From contig NZ_BONP01000002.1 of the NCBI RefSeq assembly GCF_016862775.1, forward strand, positions 186,001 to 250,000: 64,000 nt of DNA. The letters run 5' to 3'. This stretch comes from Cellulomonas phragmiteti (GTDB taxonomy: Bacteria > Actinomycetota > Actinomycetes > Actinomycetales > Cellulomonadaceae). A program made the position numbers and the translations under genes. Under the pieces are notes generated by a model. That model was not told the DNA's origin. It worked only from the letters and a program-made list of their open reading frames with translations, and ran no database searches. Below, piece after piece: positions 8,179 to 17,534 of this stretch. Numbering within the stretch: the first letter of the stretch is position 1; each line of letters starts with the position of its first letter.

Positions 8179-8242
8179 GCGCAACGGATCGCTGGTCGGG
8201 AGGGCATCCGCGCAACGGATCGGGTGCATCGACGCAACGTCG
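8179..8242 (+). promoter_or_regulatory. Three CGCAAC boxes upstream of the arginine operon
   Basis: GCGCAACGGATCG occurs at 8179-8191 and again at 8210-8222, and a shorter ACGCAACGTCG at 8232-8242. GCAAC cores are 31 and 22 bp apart, close to three and two helical turns. They lie 80-150 bp upstream of the dimethylargininase gene. The CGCAA core also forms the dyad in front of the Lrp/AsnC gene at 11948. Confidence 0.45.
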
Positions 8243-8324
8243 CCTGCGAGGTCGCGCGTCGGCGTGATCGTACGCTCGTGTCCTGCCGCTCGACCCCCGG
8301 CGGCCCCGTTCCCCGAGGAGCCCG

Positions 8325-9152
8325 ATGACCGCGCACGCCCCCGGCGCCACCCCCCGCCGCTACCTCATGTGCGAGCCCACCCACTACACGGTCGCGTACG
8401 AGATCAACCCGTGGATGGACCGCACCCGTGCCACCGACACGGGGCTCGCGGTCCGGCAGTGGCGCACGCTGCGCGACACGTACCTGGACCTGGGGCACAC
8501 GGTCGACACCATCGACCCCGTCCCGGGCCTGCCGGACATGGTCTACGCGGCGAACGGCGCGACGATGGTCGGCGGCGTCGTGTACTCCGCGCGCTTCCGG
8601 TACCCCGAGCGCCAGGCCGAGGGGCCCGCGTACCAGAAGTGGTTCGCCGACCGCGGGTACGTCACGCACACGGCCGCTGCCACCAACGAGGGCGAGGGCG
8701 ACCTGCTCGTCGTCGGCAACCTCGTGCTGGCCGGCACCGGGTTCCGCACCGAGCGCGCCGCGCACGCGGAGGCGCAGGAGCTGTTCGGGAGCCCGGTGAT
8801 CTCCCTCGAGCTCGTCGACCCGCGGTACTACCACCTGGACACCGCGCTGGCGGTCCTGTCCTCGGACCCGGCGGACCCGCAGATCGCCTACTACCCGCCC
8901 GCGTTCTCCCCCGGGTCGCGTGCGGTGCTGGCCCAGCTGTTCCCCGACGCGGTCCTCGCGACCGACGACGACGCCGCGGCCCTCGGGCTCAACGCCGTCT
9001 CCGACGGGCTCAACGTCGTCGTCGCTCCGCGTGCCACGCACCTCGCGGACGCGCTGCGCGAGCGCGGGTACGTCCCGGTCCCCGTCGACACCTCGGAGCT
9101 GCTCAAGGGCGGCGGCGGGGCCAAGTGCTGCACCCTCGAGATCAGGGAGTGA
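8325..9152 (+). CDS. ddaH: Dimethylargininase (N(G),N(G)-dimethylarginine dimethylaminohydrolase)
   Basis: A protein of 275 aa of the guanidino-modifying (pentein) superfamily. The catalytic Cys lies near the C-terminus in KGGGGAKCCTLEI; the His is in RYYHLDTALAVL; PDMVYAANGATMVGG and NEGEGDLLVVGN contribute the substrate-binding carboxylates. The family hydrolyses methylated arginines to citrulline and methylamines, and some bacterial members act on arginine. ATG 8325 follows GAGGAG with 4-nt spacing. The ornithine aminotransferase gene starts 2 nt after the stop, so both belong to one operon for arginine-type substrates, as in several actinobacteria. A deiminase acting on a related guanidine compound is the alternative. 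Confidence 0.88.
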   Translation: MTAHAPGATPRRYLMCEPTHYTVAYEINPWMDRTRATDTGLAVRQWRTLRDTYLDLGHTVDTIDPVPGLPDMVYAANGATMVGGVVYSARFRYPERQAEGPAYQKWFADRGYVTHTAAATNEGEGDLLVVGNLVLAGTGFRTERAAHAEAQELFGSPVISLELVDPRYYHLDTALAVLSSDPADPQIAYYPPAFSPGSRAVLAQLFPDAVLATDDDAAALGLNAVSDGLNVVVAPRATHLADALRERGYVPVPVDTSELLKGGGGAKCCTLEIRE

Positions 9153-9154
9153 CC

Positions 9155-10384
9155 ATGCGTGCCACCGTCGCCACGTCCGCGCTCGCCCCCAACTACCACC
9201 CGCTGCCGGTCACGCTGGCCACGGGCGACGGGTCGTGGGTGACCGACACCGAGGGGCGCCGGTACCTCGACCTGCTCGCGGGGTACTCCGCCCTCAACTT
9301 CGGGCACCGGCACCCGGCGCTCGTCGCCGCTGCCCACGCCCAGCTCGACCGGTTGACGCTGACCTCCCGGGCGTTCGACCACGACCTGCTCGAGCCGTTC
9401 GCGCGCGCCCTGGTCGGGCTGGTCGGGCCGCTGCTGGCGGGCACGTCGCACCTCGTGCTGCCGATGAACACCGGCGCGGAGGCGGTGGAGACGGCCGTCA
9501 AGGCGGCCCGCAAGTGGGGTTACGAGGTGCGCGGTGTGCCGGCCGACCGCGCGACGATCATCGTCGCGGACGGCAACTTCCACGGCCGGACGACGACGAT
9601 CGTCTCGTTCTCCTCCGACCCCGACGCGCGGCGCGGGTTCGGGCCGTTCACGCCCGGGTTCGTCACCGTGCCGTACGGCGACGCGGCCGCGCTGGCCGCC
9701 GCGATCGACGAGACGACGGTGGCGGTGCTGCTCGAGCCGGTGCAGGGCGAGCAGGGCGTCGTCGTCCCCGAGCTGGACTACCTGCCGGCGGTGCGCCTCG
9801 CGTGCGACGACGCGGGCGTGCTGCTGATCGCCGACGAGATCCAGTCCGGCCTGGGGCGGACCGGCTCGACCCTCGCGTGCGAGCGGTTCGAGGTGCAGCC
9901 CGACCTGGTGACCCTGGGCAAGGCCCTCGGCGGCGGGATCCTGCCGGTGTCCGCCGTCGTGGGGCGCACGGACGTGCTCGAGGTGCTGACCGCGGGCACG
10001 CACGGCTCGACGTTCGGCGGCAACCCGCTGGCGTGCGCGGTCGGGCTCGCGGTGATCGACCTGCTGAGCCCCGGCACGCTGCAGGCACGTGCCCGCACCC
10101 TCGGGGAGAACGTCGGGGACCACCTGGCCCGGCTCATGGACGACGGCCGGCTCTCGGGCATGCGGACGATCGGCCTGTGGGCGGGGCTGGACATCGCCCC
10201 GTCCGCCCCGGGCGGGCCGGCCACCGGCCGCGAGCTGTGCGAGCGCCTGCTCGCCCGCGGCGTGCTCGCCAAGGACACGCACGGCGGCACGATCCGCCTG
10301 GCACCGCCCCTGACGATCGACGCGGCCGACCTCGACACCGCCCTCGGGCACCTCACCGAGGCCCTGACCACCCCCGGGCACTGA
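9155..10384 (+). CDS. rocD: Ornithine aminotransferase (class III, PLP-dependent)
   Basis: A protein of 409 aa, matching RocD length. The PLP lysine is in VTLGKALGGGILPVS. LIADEIQSGLGRTG holds the Asp that contacts the pyridine nitrogen; LPMNTGAEAVETAVKAARKW binds the phosphate, and TFGGNPLACAV follows the lysine as in class III aminotransferases. Ornithine aminotransferase makes glutamate semialdehyde from ornithine and 2-oxoglutarate in arginine breakdown. It is 2 nt downstream of the dimethylargininase gene, which supports ornithine over other omega-amino substrates. The transcript runs into a strong hairpin at 10385-10426. Confidence 0.9.
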   Translation: MRATVATSALAPNYHPLPVTLATGDGSWVTDTEGRRYLDLLAGYSALNFGHRHPALVAAAHAQLDRLTLTSRAFDHDLLEPFARALVGLVGPLLAGTSHLVLPMNTGAEAVETAVKAARKWGYEVRGVPADRATIIVADGNFHGRTTTIVSFSSDPDARRGFGPFTPGFVTVPYGDAAALAAAIDETTVAVLLEPVQGEQGVVVPELDYLPAVRLACDDAGVLLIADEIQSGLGRTGSTLACERFEVQPDLVTLGKALGGGILPVSAVVGRTDVLEVLTAGTHGSTFGGNPLACAVGLAVIDLLSPGTLQARARTLGENVGDHLARLMDDGRLSGMRTIGLWAGLDIAPSAPGGPATGRELCERLLARGVLAKDTHGGTIRLAPPLTIDAADLDTALGHLTEALTTPGH

Positions 10385-10426
10385 CACGTCGGTCCGCCTC
10401 GCCCCTCCAGCGGGCGGACCGACGTG
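10385..10426. terminator. Hairpin terminator between rocD and the CAP gene
   Basis: Perfect 14-bp stem (CACGTCGGTCCGCC and complement) with a 14-nt loop, directly after the rocD stop and 10 bp before the stop of the convergent gene. Confidence 0.75.
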
Positions 10427-10436
10427 GCGCGGGGGG

Positions 10437-11792
10437 TCACCCGAAGGTGATCGAGGTGTACAGCCAGCCGTCGGACGAGACCGCGCCGATGTAGGCCGTC
10501 GAGTAGTTCCCGAGCATCTGCTGGTTGTGCCCGCTGGAGGCCGCGTAGGCCGCGATCATGCGGGTCGCGTTGCCGGGGCTGACGCGTCCGACGATCTCCG
10601 GACGGGCCTTCGGGGAGCCGGCCCGCGTGCCGGAGTGCCAGATGCTGTCGGACGCGGCCATCTGCATCGCGTGCTCGACGCGCGAGCCCGACCGGACGAT
10701 CGACAGCGCGCCGAGCCCGTTGGCGGCGCGGTGGGCGTTGAGGGCGGCGCCGACGTCACCGGACGACGCCTCCGACCCGGCCATCGGCAGCCCGGCCGGT
10801 GCCGGGGCGTCCGCGGCGGGTGCGCTCGGGGCCCCGCCCGAGCTCGTGCCGACGCTCCTGCCCGTGCTCGTCCCGGCGCCCGTGCCCATGCTGCGCCGCG
10901 TGGTGGTGCCGGACGACGCGCTGCGGGCGGCGCTGCGGGCCGCGGCGGCCTGCGCGGCGGCCTGGGCCGCCGCCGCCTCGGCGGCGATCCGCGCGTCCTC
11001 GGCGGCCTGCCACGCGGCCTGCGCCTCGAGGACGGCCTGCTGCGGCGCGGCGATCGCCGCGACGGACGCGCGCACGGTCGTCAGGGAGACGGCGGGGGCG
11101 TCGAGCGCGCCCGTGGCGCCGCCGATCGCGTCCTGCAGGGCGCCGCGGGGGGCGTCGCCGGCCTGGGCGGACGCGGCGAGGGTGCCGTGAGCAGCGTCGA
11201 CGGCGGCCCGGCCGGTCGCGGCGGCGTCCGCGCGCAGCGCGGTGACGACGGCGGTCCCGGCGACGAGCCCCTCGACGCGACCGGCGGCCAGCTCGGGTGC
11301 GACCGCGGAGTAGGCGGAGTCGACGCGGGACTGCGCGGCCCGCTGGGCCTCGGCGCGCTCCCCGCGCTCCTGCTGGACGGCCCACACGCCGCCGGCTGCG
11401 ACGAGCACGGCACCGGCGGTGAGCAGGGCGACCACCTGGCGCGCGTGGGAGCGGGCCGGGGCGGTCTGGGGATCGGACTGCTGATCGGGCTGCAGGGCAG
11501 GCTGCGGAGCCGGCTGCAGGTCCGGCTCGGGGGCCGTGCCGAGCGGCGGCGCGTCGTCGAGCGGGAGGGCGGGGGCCGGCACGACGGGGGCGGCCGTCAC
11601 GGAGGCCACCGGGGCGGGCACCACCGGCACGGGCGCCGACACGGCGTGCCCGGCCTGCGTGGGGATGAGGGGCACCGTGGTGGCCGGAGCGGTGCCGGCC
11701 GTGGCGCCGGACCCCGTCGGGGCGCTCGCGGATGCGGTGGTCGTGGTCCGGTCGCCCGCCGGGCGCGCGCCGGTGTCCTGCCGTCCGCTCAT
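10437..11792 (-). CDS. Membrane-anchored coiled-coil protein with C-terminal CAP domain
   Basis: A protein of 451 aa. Residues 1-115 are a Pro/Ala/Thr-rich cytoplasmic region. A single membrane helix follows at about 120-140 (VVALLTAGAVLVAAGGVWAV), then an Ala/Glu/Arg-rich stalk at 145-290 predicted to be helical or coiled, a Ser/Gly/Thr-rich linker, and a short CAP (SCP/PR-1)-like domain at about 350-451 with LNAHRAANGLGAL and ASSGHNQQMLGN. The domain thus faces outside the membrane. Many bacterial CAP proteins lack a known activity. ATG 11792 follows GGGGGGAA. It is divergent from the Lrp gene and convergent with rocD. Two other CAP proteins are at 23512 and 45795. Confidence 0.8.
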   Translation of the reverse strand: MSGRQDTGARPAGDRTTTTASASAPTGSGATAGTAPATTVPLIPTQAGHAVSAPVPVVPAPVASVTAAPVVPAPALPLDDAPPLGTAPEPDLQPAPQPALQPDQQSDPQTAPARSHARQVVALLTAGAVLVAAGGVWAVQQERGERAEAQRAAQSRVDSAYSAVAPELAAGRVEGLVAGTAVVTALRADAAATGRAAVDAAHGTLAASAQAGDAPRGALQDAIGGATGALDAPAVSLTTVRASVAAIAAPQQAVLEAQAAWQAAEDARIAAEAAAAQAAAQAAAARSAARSASSGTTTRRSMGTGAGTSTGRSVGTSSGGAPSAPAADAPAPAGLPMAGSEASSGDVGAALNAHRAANGLGALSIVRSGSRVEHAMQMAASDSIWHSGTRAGSPKARPEIVGRVSPGNATRMIAAYAASSGHNQQMLGNYSTAYIGAVSSDGWLYTSITFG

Positions 11793-11858
11793 CGGATTCC
11801 CCCCGTTCGTGGTTGCGTCTCACGACGCCATCGGCATCTGCAGCGTCCGACCTGAGCG

Positions 11859-11911
11859 TTTGCGCCGCAAACCGTAGAACATATGGCCACTTGTCCTGCA
11901 CATTCGTGCAG
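11859..11911. promoter_or_regulatory. Two dyads in the CAP/Lrp intergenic region
   Basis: TTTGCGCCGCAAA (11859-11871) is a perfect inverted repeat with a 1-nt centre. CTGCACATTCGTGCAG (11896-11911) has 6-bp arms around 4 nt. Both lie upstream of the Lrp/AsnC gene and fit autoregulatory Lrp-type sites. The CGCAA half-site recurs upstream of ddaH. Confidence 0.5.
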
Positions 11912-11947
11912 AAGGGACGGACGGGACATGGTCCGGCGTCCGTCACC

Positions 11948-12433
11948 ATGGGACCTGTGGACCCCGACCGTCTCGACGCCCTCGACCAGGCGATCCTGCG
12001 CGTGCTCGCACGTGACGCCCGCGCGACGTTCGCCCAGGTCGGGGCGCAGGTCTCGCTCTCGGCGCCGGCGGTCAAGCGGCGCGTCGACCGGCTGCGGGAG
12101 CGCGGCGTGGTCCGCGGTTTCACGGTCCGCCTCGACCCAGCGGCACTCGGCTGGCACACGGAGGCGTTCGTCGAGATCTTCTGCCAGGGCTCCACGAGCC
12201 CGGGGACGATGCGTGCGGCGGTCGAGCGCTACGCCGAGGTGGTGTCCGCCAGCACCGTGACGGGCGACGTCGACCTGGTGGTGCAGGTGAGGGCCCGCGA
12301 CATGCGGCACCTCGAGGAGGTGGTCGAGCGGCTCGCGGCCGAGCCGTTCGTCGCGCGGACCCGCTCGACGGTGGTCCTGTCGGCACTCGTGCGCCGGCCC
12401 GAGGTGATCCCGGGGCCGGACGACACGCCCTGA
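11948..12433 (+). CDS. Lrp/AsnC-family transcriptional regulator
   Basis: A protein of 161 aa. An N-terminal helix-turn-helix spans about residues 8-55 (LDALDQAILRVLARDARATF, then LSAPAVKRRVDRLRERGVV). The C-terminal RAM ligand-binding domain runs from about 65 to 150, with VSASTVTGDVDLVVQVRARD as its central Gly-Asp loop. Such regulators sense amino acids as dimers or octamers. ATG 11948 is chosen; a GTG at 11957 is possible. Its nearness to the dimethylargininase/ornithine aminotransferase operon, and the shared CGCAA boxes, suggest that it controls arginine catabolism. That link is inference. Confidence 0.88.
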   Translation: MGPVDPDRLDALDQAILRVLARDARATFAQVGAQVSLSAPAVKRRVDRLRERGVVRGFTVRLDPAALGWHTEAFVEIFCQGSTSPGTMRAAVERYAEVVSASTVTGDVDLVVQVRARDMRHLEEVVERLAAEPFVARTRSTVVLSALVRRPEVIPGPDDTP

Positions 12434-12449
12434 CCCCGCCGGCCGGCCG

Positions 12450-13382
12450 TCAGCGCGGCGTCGGGTCGTCGCAGCGGTTGGTGACGACCATCACCGGGCA
12501 GCGCGCGTGGTGCAGCACGGCCTGGCTGGTCGAGCCGAGGAGCAGCCCGGCGAACCCGCCGCGGCCGCGCGACCCGACGACCACGAGGTCGGTGGCCGCG
12601 GAGAACTCCGTGAGCAGCTCCGCACCGGTGCCGTCGAGCACGCGCCGTTCGACGGTCGCGCCGGGGTGGTCGGCCAGCGCGCGGTCGACCACCACGTCCA
12701 GCCCCTCGGCCATGTCCCGCAGCACCTGCTCGTGGTCCACCGCGGATGGCAGCCACGCGAGCGCCCCGGTCATCGAGGCGATGGGCACGCCGGTGACGGC
12801 GAAGAGCTCGGCCCCCCAGGCCTGGGCCTCGCGCAGCGCCGCGCGCAGCGCGCGCTCCGCCGGGGGCGACCCGTCGACGCCGACGACGATGCGCCGCACG
12901 GGCCGCACCTGCGCCGTCTCGCCCTCGGCGAGCGGCTGACCGTCCGCACCCCGCAGCGGCACGACGACCGTGGGGCACCACCCGTGCGCGGGCAGCGCGG
13001 AGGACACGGTGCCGAGCAGCCGGTCGGCGAACCCGCCGCGCCCGCGCGTGCCGACGACCGCGAGCTCCACGTGCCGCGACTCCTCGACCAGCACGCCCGC
13101 GGCGTCGCCGGTGATGACACGCCCGTGCACGGGCACGCCGGGGTCGCGCAGGTGCGCGAGCGCCTCGTCGAGCACCGCCTGGGCGCCGGCGCGGATGGTC
13201 TCGTCGTCGAGGGCGGCGTACCCGCCGTCGAGGGACGCCACGGTGAACGACGGCAGCGAGTACGCCACCACCAGCCGCAGCCCCAGGCCCCGGGTGCGGG
13301 CCTCCGCCGCGGCCCAGTCCAGGGCGTGCAGCCCCGCGGTGGACCCGTCGACCCCCACGAGGATCTCGTGCTCGCGCGTCAT
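12450..13382 (-). CDS. Tandem universal stress protein (two Usp domains)
   Basis: A protein of 310 aa with two UspA domains. Domain 1 (about 3-145) starts ILVGVDGSTAGLHALDWA and ends with GTRGRGGFADRLLGTVSS; domain 2 (about 160-300) starts RIVVGVDGSPPAERAL and ends with GSRGRGGFAGLLLGSTSQ. The Gly-rich ends are the ATP-binding motif G-x2-G-x9-G-S/T. Tandem Usp proteins in actinobacteria bind ATP and are tied to dormancy and stress. ATG 13382 follows GGAGGTCGGC; upstream in-frame ATGs lack a site. The gene stands alone on the minus strand, convergent with the Lrp gene. Confidence 0.92.
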   Translation of the reverse strand: MTREHEILVGVDGSTAGLHALDWAAAEARTRGLGLRLVVAYSLPSFTVASLDGGYAALDDETIRAGAQAVLDEALAHLRDPGVPVHGRVITGDAAGVLVEESRHVELAVVGTRGRGGFADRLLGTVSSALPAHGWCPTVVVPLRGADGQPLAEGETAQVRPVRRIVVGVDGSPPAERALRAALREAQAWGAELFAVTGVPIASMTGALAWLPSAVDHEQVLRDMAEGLDVVVDRALADHPGATVERRVLDGTGAELLTEFSAATDLVVVGSRGRGGFAGLLLGSTSQAVLHHARCPVMVVTNRCDDPTPR

Positions 13383-13550
13383 GCCGACCTCCATGTCGCG
13401 TCCGGCGCCTCGGTGCGCCGGGCCGGTCTGCGGTTCCCGGCCATCGTGGCACAGCACGCGTGGCCGGGGGGCCGGCGACCCGCCCCGTGGTCACCCGGGG
13501 ACCGGCTCGCGGACGTCGGCGCGCCGGCGGCGGCGCTCAGGCGACGACGC

Positions 13551-14099
13551 TCAAGCGACCAGGTACGGCGACCACGCCGGCTCGGCGCGGCCCGCAGCCC
13601 CACCGACCGTCACGGACCAGCGCGGCGCCCGCGGGCGGAACGGCAGCTCCCACCCCAGCTCGTGCAGGGTGCGGTCGGCCTTGCGGTGGTTGCACCGCAC
13701 GCAGGCCGCGACGACGTTGGTCCACTCGTGGCGGCCGCCGCGCGAGCGCGGGTGCACGTGGTCGACGGTGTCGGCTCCCCCGCCGCAGTACGCGCAGCGG
13801 TGGTCGTCGCGCTGCAGCACGGTGCGCCGCGTCGGCGGCACGGGCCGGCGGTGCGGCACGTGGACGTAGCGGGTGAGCACGAGCACGACGGGCAGCGGCA
13901 TCTGCAGGTGCGAGGAGTGCAGCACCCGGCCGTCGGACTCCAGGACGGTGGCCTTGCCGGTCATGACGAGCACGACGGCGCGGTGCAGCGTGACGATGCA
14001 CAGGGGGTCGCCGCTCGCGTTGAGCAGCAGCGTGCGAGAGGGCATCGGGGCGCGCTCGACGTCGTGAGGGGCGGCCTGGTCGGCGGCGGTCGTCAGCAC
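13551..14099 (-). CDS. HNH endonuclease
   Basis: A protein of 182 aa with a GTG start at 14099, placed by AGGAG 6 nt upstream; an internal ATG at 14045 (MPSRTLLLNASG) is a possible alternative. The N-terminal 80 residues hold the strand-rich region seen in many actinobacterial HNH proteins (RTLLLNASGDPLCIVTLHRA). The HNH module is at about 95-150: CAYCGG, then DTVDHVHPRSRGG with the catalytic His, then CVRCNHRKADRT completing a four-Cys zinc site. The protein is common and often solitary in actinobacteria; its target is not known. It lies between a wall hydrolase and a stress gene without clear operon partners. Confidence 0.88.
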   Translation of the reverse strand: MLTTAADQAAPHDVERAPMPSRTLLLNASGDPLCIVTLHRAVVLVMTGKATVLESDGRVLHSSHLQMPLPVVLVLTRYVHVPHRRPVPPTRRTVLQRDDHRCAYCGGGADTVDHVHPRSRGGRHEWTNVVAACVRCNHRKADRTLHELGWELPFRPRAPRWSVTVGGAAGRAEPAWSPYLVA

Positions 14100-14263
14100 G
14101 GTGCACTCCTGACCTCGGGGGTCGGACCGGCTGGCTGCCGGTCCGGATGCGAGAAGGAACAGCGTGGATGCGGGACCAGGGTACGCGCACGATCTTTGTC
14201 CGCAGGGGCGATCGCGGCACCCACCCGCCGGGCGGTGCGACGCGCGCGGGCCCGGACAGACGA

Positions 14264-14299
14264 CGAGGCCCCGACGACGTGGGCGTCGTCGGGGCCTCG
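14264..14299 (-). terminator. Hairpin terminator after the NlpC/P60 gene
   Basis: Perfect 16-bp stem (CGAGGCCCCGACGACG and complement) with a TGGG loop, 16 bp beyond the stop of the wall hydrolase gene. Confidence 0.75.
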
Positions 14300-14315
14300 C
14301 GGCATCGGGAGCGGC

Positions 14316-15083
14316 TCAGCCGATCCGGATGAAGGTCGGGCTGCTCTGCCAGATGGAGCGGAACTGGACCGTCTTGCCGGGGCGCGGCGAGTCGATCATC
14401 TGGTTGCCACCGGCGTAGATGCCGATGTGGCCGGGGCTCCACACCAGGTCGCCCGGCTGGGCGTCGGCGCGGGAGACGACGGTGCCGGCGTTGCGCTGTG
14501 CCGACGACGTGCGCGGCAGGGAGATGCCGAGCTGCGCGTACACGTACGACGTGAAGCCGGAGCAGTCGAAGCCGTCGGGCGTCGAGCCGCCGGAGACGTA
14601 CGGGACGCCCACGTAGCGGGCGGCGATCTCGAGGACCGCGTTGCCGGCGACCGACTGCGGGACCGGGTTGCTCGCGACCTGCGTGCTGGCCGTGGTCGAG
14701 GCGCGCTCGGCCGTGCGGGACGCGGCGCGGGTGCGCACGGGCTCCGGCGGCGGCGCGGGCTTCTCGGCGGTGATGACGGGGGCGTCGACCGTGAAGACGG
14801 CCTCGGCGGGGGACGCCACGACGGGCGAGGTGTTGAGGACCGCACGGGCGGAGGCCGTGAGGGCGGCCGTGTCGACGGCGGCCAGCGCGGGGGCGCCGTC
14901 ACGGTCGGCGGCGTGGGACGGGACGGCGATCATCGAGACCATGAGCCCGGACGAGGCTGCGACGACAGCGGTCCGTCGTCCGACGGTCCCCATCTGCTCG
15001 GAGGCGGCGTTCGCGAACTCGGTCAACGGCGTCGACGGGCGACGCGCGGCGCGGTGCCGCGCCCGGTTGATGCTTTCGGACAA
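14316..15083 (-). CDS. Secreted NlpC/P60 (C40) peptidoglycan endopeptidase
   Basis: A protein of 255 aa. The start is read as TTG at 15083, because AGGAGAGG lies 7 nt upstream and directly after the riboswitch; longer in-frame starts would lie inside that RNA. Residues about 32-57 form a signal-like hydrophobic segment (TAVVAASSGLMVSMIAVPSHA). A low-complexity linker follows, and the NlpC/P60 domain is at about 140-255: Cys in GFDCSGFTSYVY, His in SPGHIGIYAGG. These enzymes cut within the peptide stems of peptidoglycan during division or growth. A c-di-AMP riboswitch in the leader points to control by osmotic or wall signals. Confidence 0.9.
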   Translation of the reverse strand: MSESINRARHRAARRPSTPLTEFANAASEQMGTVGRRTAVVAASSGLMVSMIAVPSHAADRDGAPALAAVDTAALTASARAVLNTSPVVASPAEAVFTVDAPVITAEKPAPPPEPVRTRAASRTAERASTTASTQVASNPVPQSVAGNAVLEIAARYVGVPYVSGGSTPDGFDCSGFTSYVYAQLGISLPRTSSAQRNAGTVVSRADAQPGDLVWSPGHIGIYAGGNQMIDSPRPGKTVQFRSIWQSSPTFIRIG

Positions 15084-15095
15084 CGTGGTGCCTCT

Positions 15096-15312
15096 CCTGG
15101 CGCCTTCGAGGTGAGCTGTCGGGTTCGGGTGGGAGAACACCCGGCCGGTCCGTCCGTCACGACCCGCTGCGCACTGCGTGCGTCGCTGTCGTGCCGTCCT
15201 TCCCGGCTTCACCCCAAGGACACCGAACTTCCGGTGCCCGCAATCGTGGTTCCCCCGCCCCTGCCGGCGAGTCGTACGGACCTGCGAGCGGCGGCAGGGT
15301 TCGGCGTTCCGC
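15096..15312 (-). promoter_or_regulatory. ydaO-type c-di-AMP riboswitch
   Basis: Read on the minus strand, the leader contains hallmark blocks of the ydaO/yuaA motif in the right order: GCCGAACCCTGCCGCC near the 5' end, GGCAGGGGCGGGGGAACCA, TTGGGGTGAAGCCGGGA (15202-15217), and CCGAACCCGACAGCT (15114-15128) just before the ribosome-binding site of the NlpC/P60 gene. ydaO RNAs bind c-di-AMP and often control wall hydrolases in actinobacteria, usually as off-switches. Boundaries are approximate. Confidence 0.88.
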
Positions 15313-15351
15313 TCGAGGGCTTCCTGGAGGAGGGTTCCGAGAAGCAGGACG

Positions 15352-15393
15352 AACGTACATGACGCCCTGCGGGATTGTCACGCTCCGGTCACG
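15352..15393 (-). promoter_or_regulatory. Promoter of the riboswitch transcript with 11-bp-spaced repeat
   Basis: On the minus strand, GTGACA (15376-15381) and TACGTT (15352-15357) are 18 bp apart and fit -35 and -10 boxes for a transcript starting just before the riboswitch. The -35 box overlaps one of two copies of GTCACG (15377-15382 and 15388-15393, plus strand) set 11 bp apart, the spacing typical of OmpR-class regulators such as MtrA or PhoP. Confidence 0.45.
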
Positions 15394-15516
15394 AAGATCT
15401 CGGCCCGATCATGGACGTGCGTCCGACGCGCCGTGCGACACGCCGACGACGCGCGGGGACGAACGCTGCCGAGGGGGTGCAGGGGTGGCGAACCGGACTC
15501 ACCCGCGGTGGCGTCG

Positions 15517-16206
15517 TCAGGCCCCGATGAACACGTGGCGCGCGACGTCGTACGGCAGGTCCAGGACGGTGCCGGCACCCACGACGCCCACGGTGACGAT
15601 CCCGGTGGTCCGCTCGACCGTGACGTCCGCACCGGGCACGACACCGGCCTCCGCGAGCCGCGTGAGCAGCTCCACGTCGACCTGCAGCGGCTCGGCGATG
15701 CGCGCGACGACCGCCGTCCCGTCGGGCGCGGCCCCCGGGGCGGTGAGCGGCACGACACCGTCGAGGAACCGCACGGGGGTGCGCTCCTCCCCGATCTCGT
15801 CGAGCCCGGGGATCGGGTTGCCGTAGGGGTCGAAGTGCGGGTGGTCGAGCAGGGCGGCCAGGCGCTTCTCGACGCGCTCGCTCATGACGTGCTCCCAGCG
15901 GCACGCCTCCTCGTGGACGTGCGGCCAGTCCAGGCCGATGACGTCGGTGAGCAGGCGCTCGGCCAGGCGGTGCTTGCGCATGACCCGCACGGCCTTGGCC
16001 AGGCCGTCGCCCGTCAGCTCGAGGTGACGGTCCCCGGTGACGACGACGAGGCCGTCGCGCTCCATGCGGGCGACGGTCTGCGAGACCGTCGGGCCGGAGT
16101 GGCCCAGGCGCTCGGCGATGCGCGCGCGCAGGGGGGTGATGCCTTCCTCGGTGAGCTCGTAGATCGTCTTGAGATACATCTCGGTCGTGTCGATCAGGTC
16201 GCTCAC
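15517..16206 (-). CDS. DtxR/IdeR-family metal-dependent repressor
   Basis: A protein of 229 aa. The GTG at 16206 is used because GGGAGG lies 6 nt upstream. The N-terminal winged helix has SGPTVSQTVARMERDGLVVV, a near-exact DtxR recognition helix. The dimerisation and metal-binding region follows with HEEACRWEHVMSERVE, holding the Cys, Glu and His ligands of both metal sites. An SH3-like C-terminal domain (about 150-229) is present, so this is the full-length IdeR/DtxR type and not the short MntR type. It should repress iron-uptake genes when loaded with Fe(II). It is divergent from serC. Confidence 0.93.
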   Translation of the reverse strand: MSDLIDTTEMYLKTIYELTEEGITPLRARIAERLGHSGPTVSQTVARMERDGLVVVTGDRHLELTGDGLAKAVRVMRKHRLAERLLTDVIGLDWPHVHEEACRWEHVMSERVEKRLAALLDHPHFDPYGNPIPGLDEIGEERTPVRFLDGVVPLTAPGAAPDGTAVVARIAEPLQVDVELLTRLAEAGVVPGADVTVERTTGIVTVGVVGAGTVLDLPYDVARHVFIGA

Positions 16207-16273
16207 CGCTCGGCCTCCCACGTCGCCGTCCGGCGGCCCGGGACACCCGCGCCGCGTGCTGCGTCCAGGGTAG

Positions 16274-17476
<1,203 letters not shown>

Positions 17477-17487
17477 GACGGGCGCGA

Positions 17488-17523
17488 CGCCGCCGCGGAG
17501 CCCGTGCAGGCCCCGCGGCGGCG
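17488..17523. terminator. Hairpin terminator between serC and the surface-protein gene
   Basis: 11-bp stem (CGCCGCCGCGG and complement) with a 14-nt loop between two convergent stops. Confidence 0.65.
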
Positions 17524-17534
17524 CGCAAAGCGGG

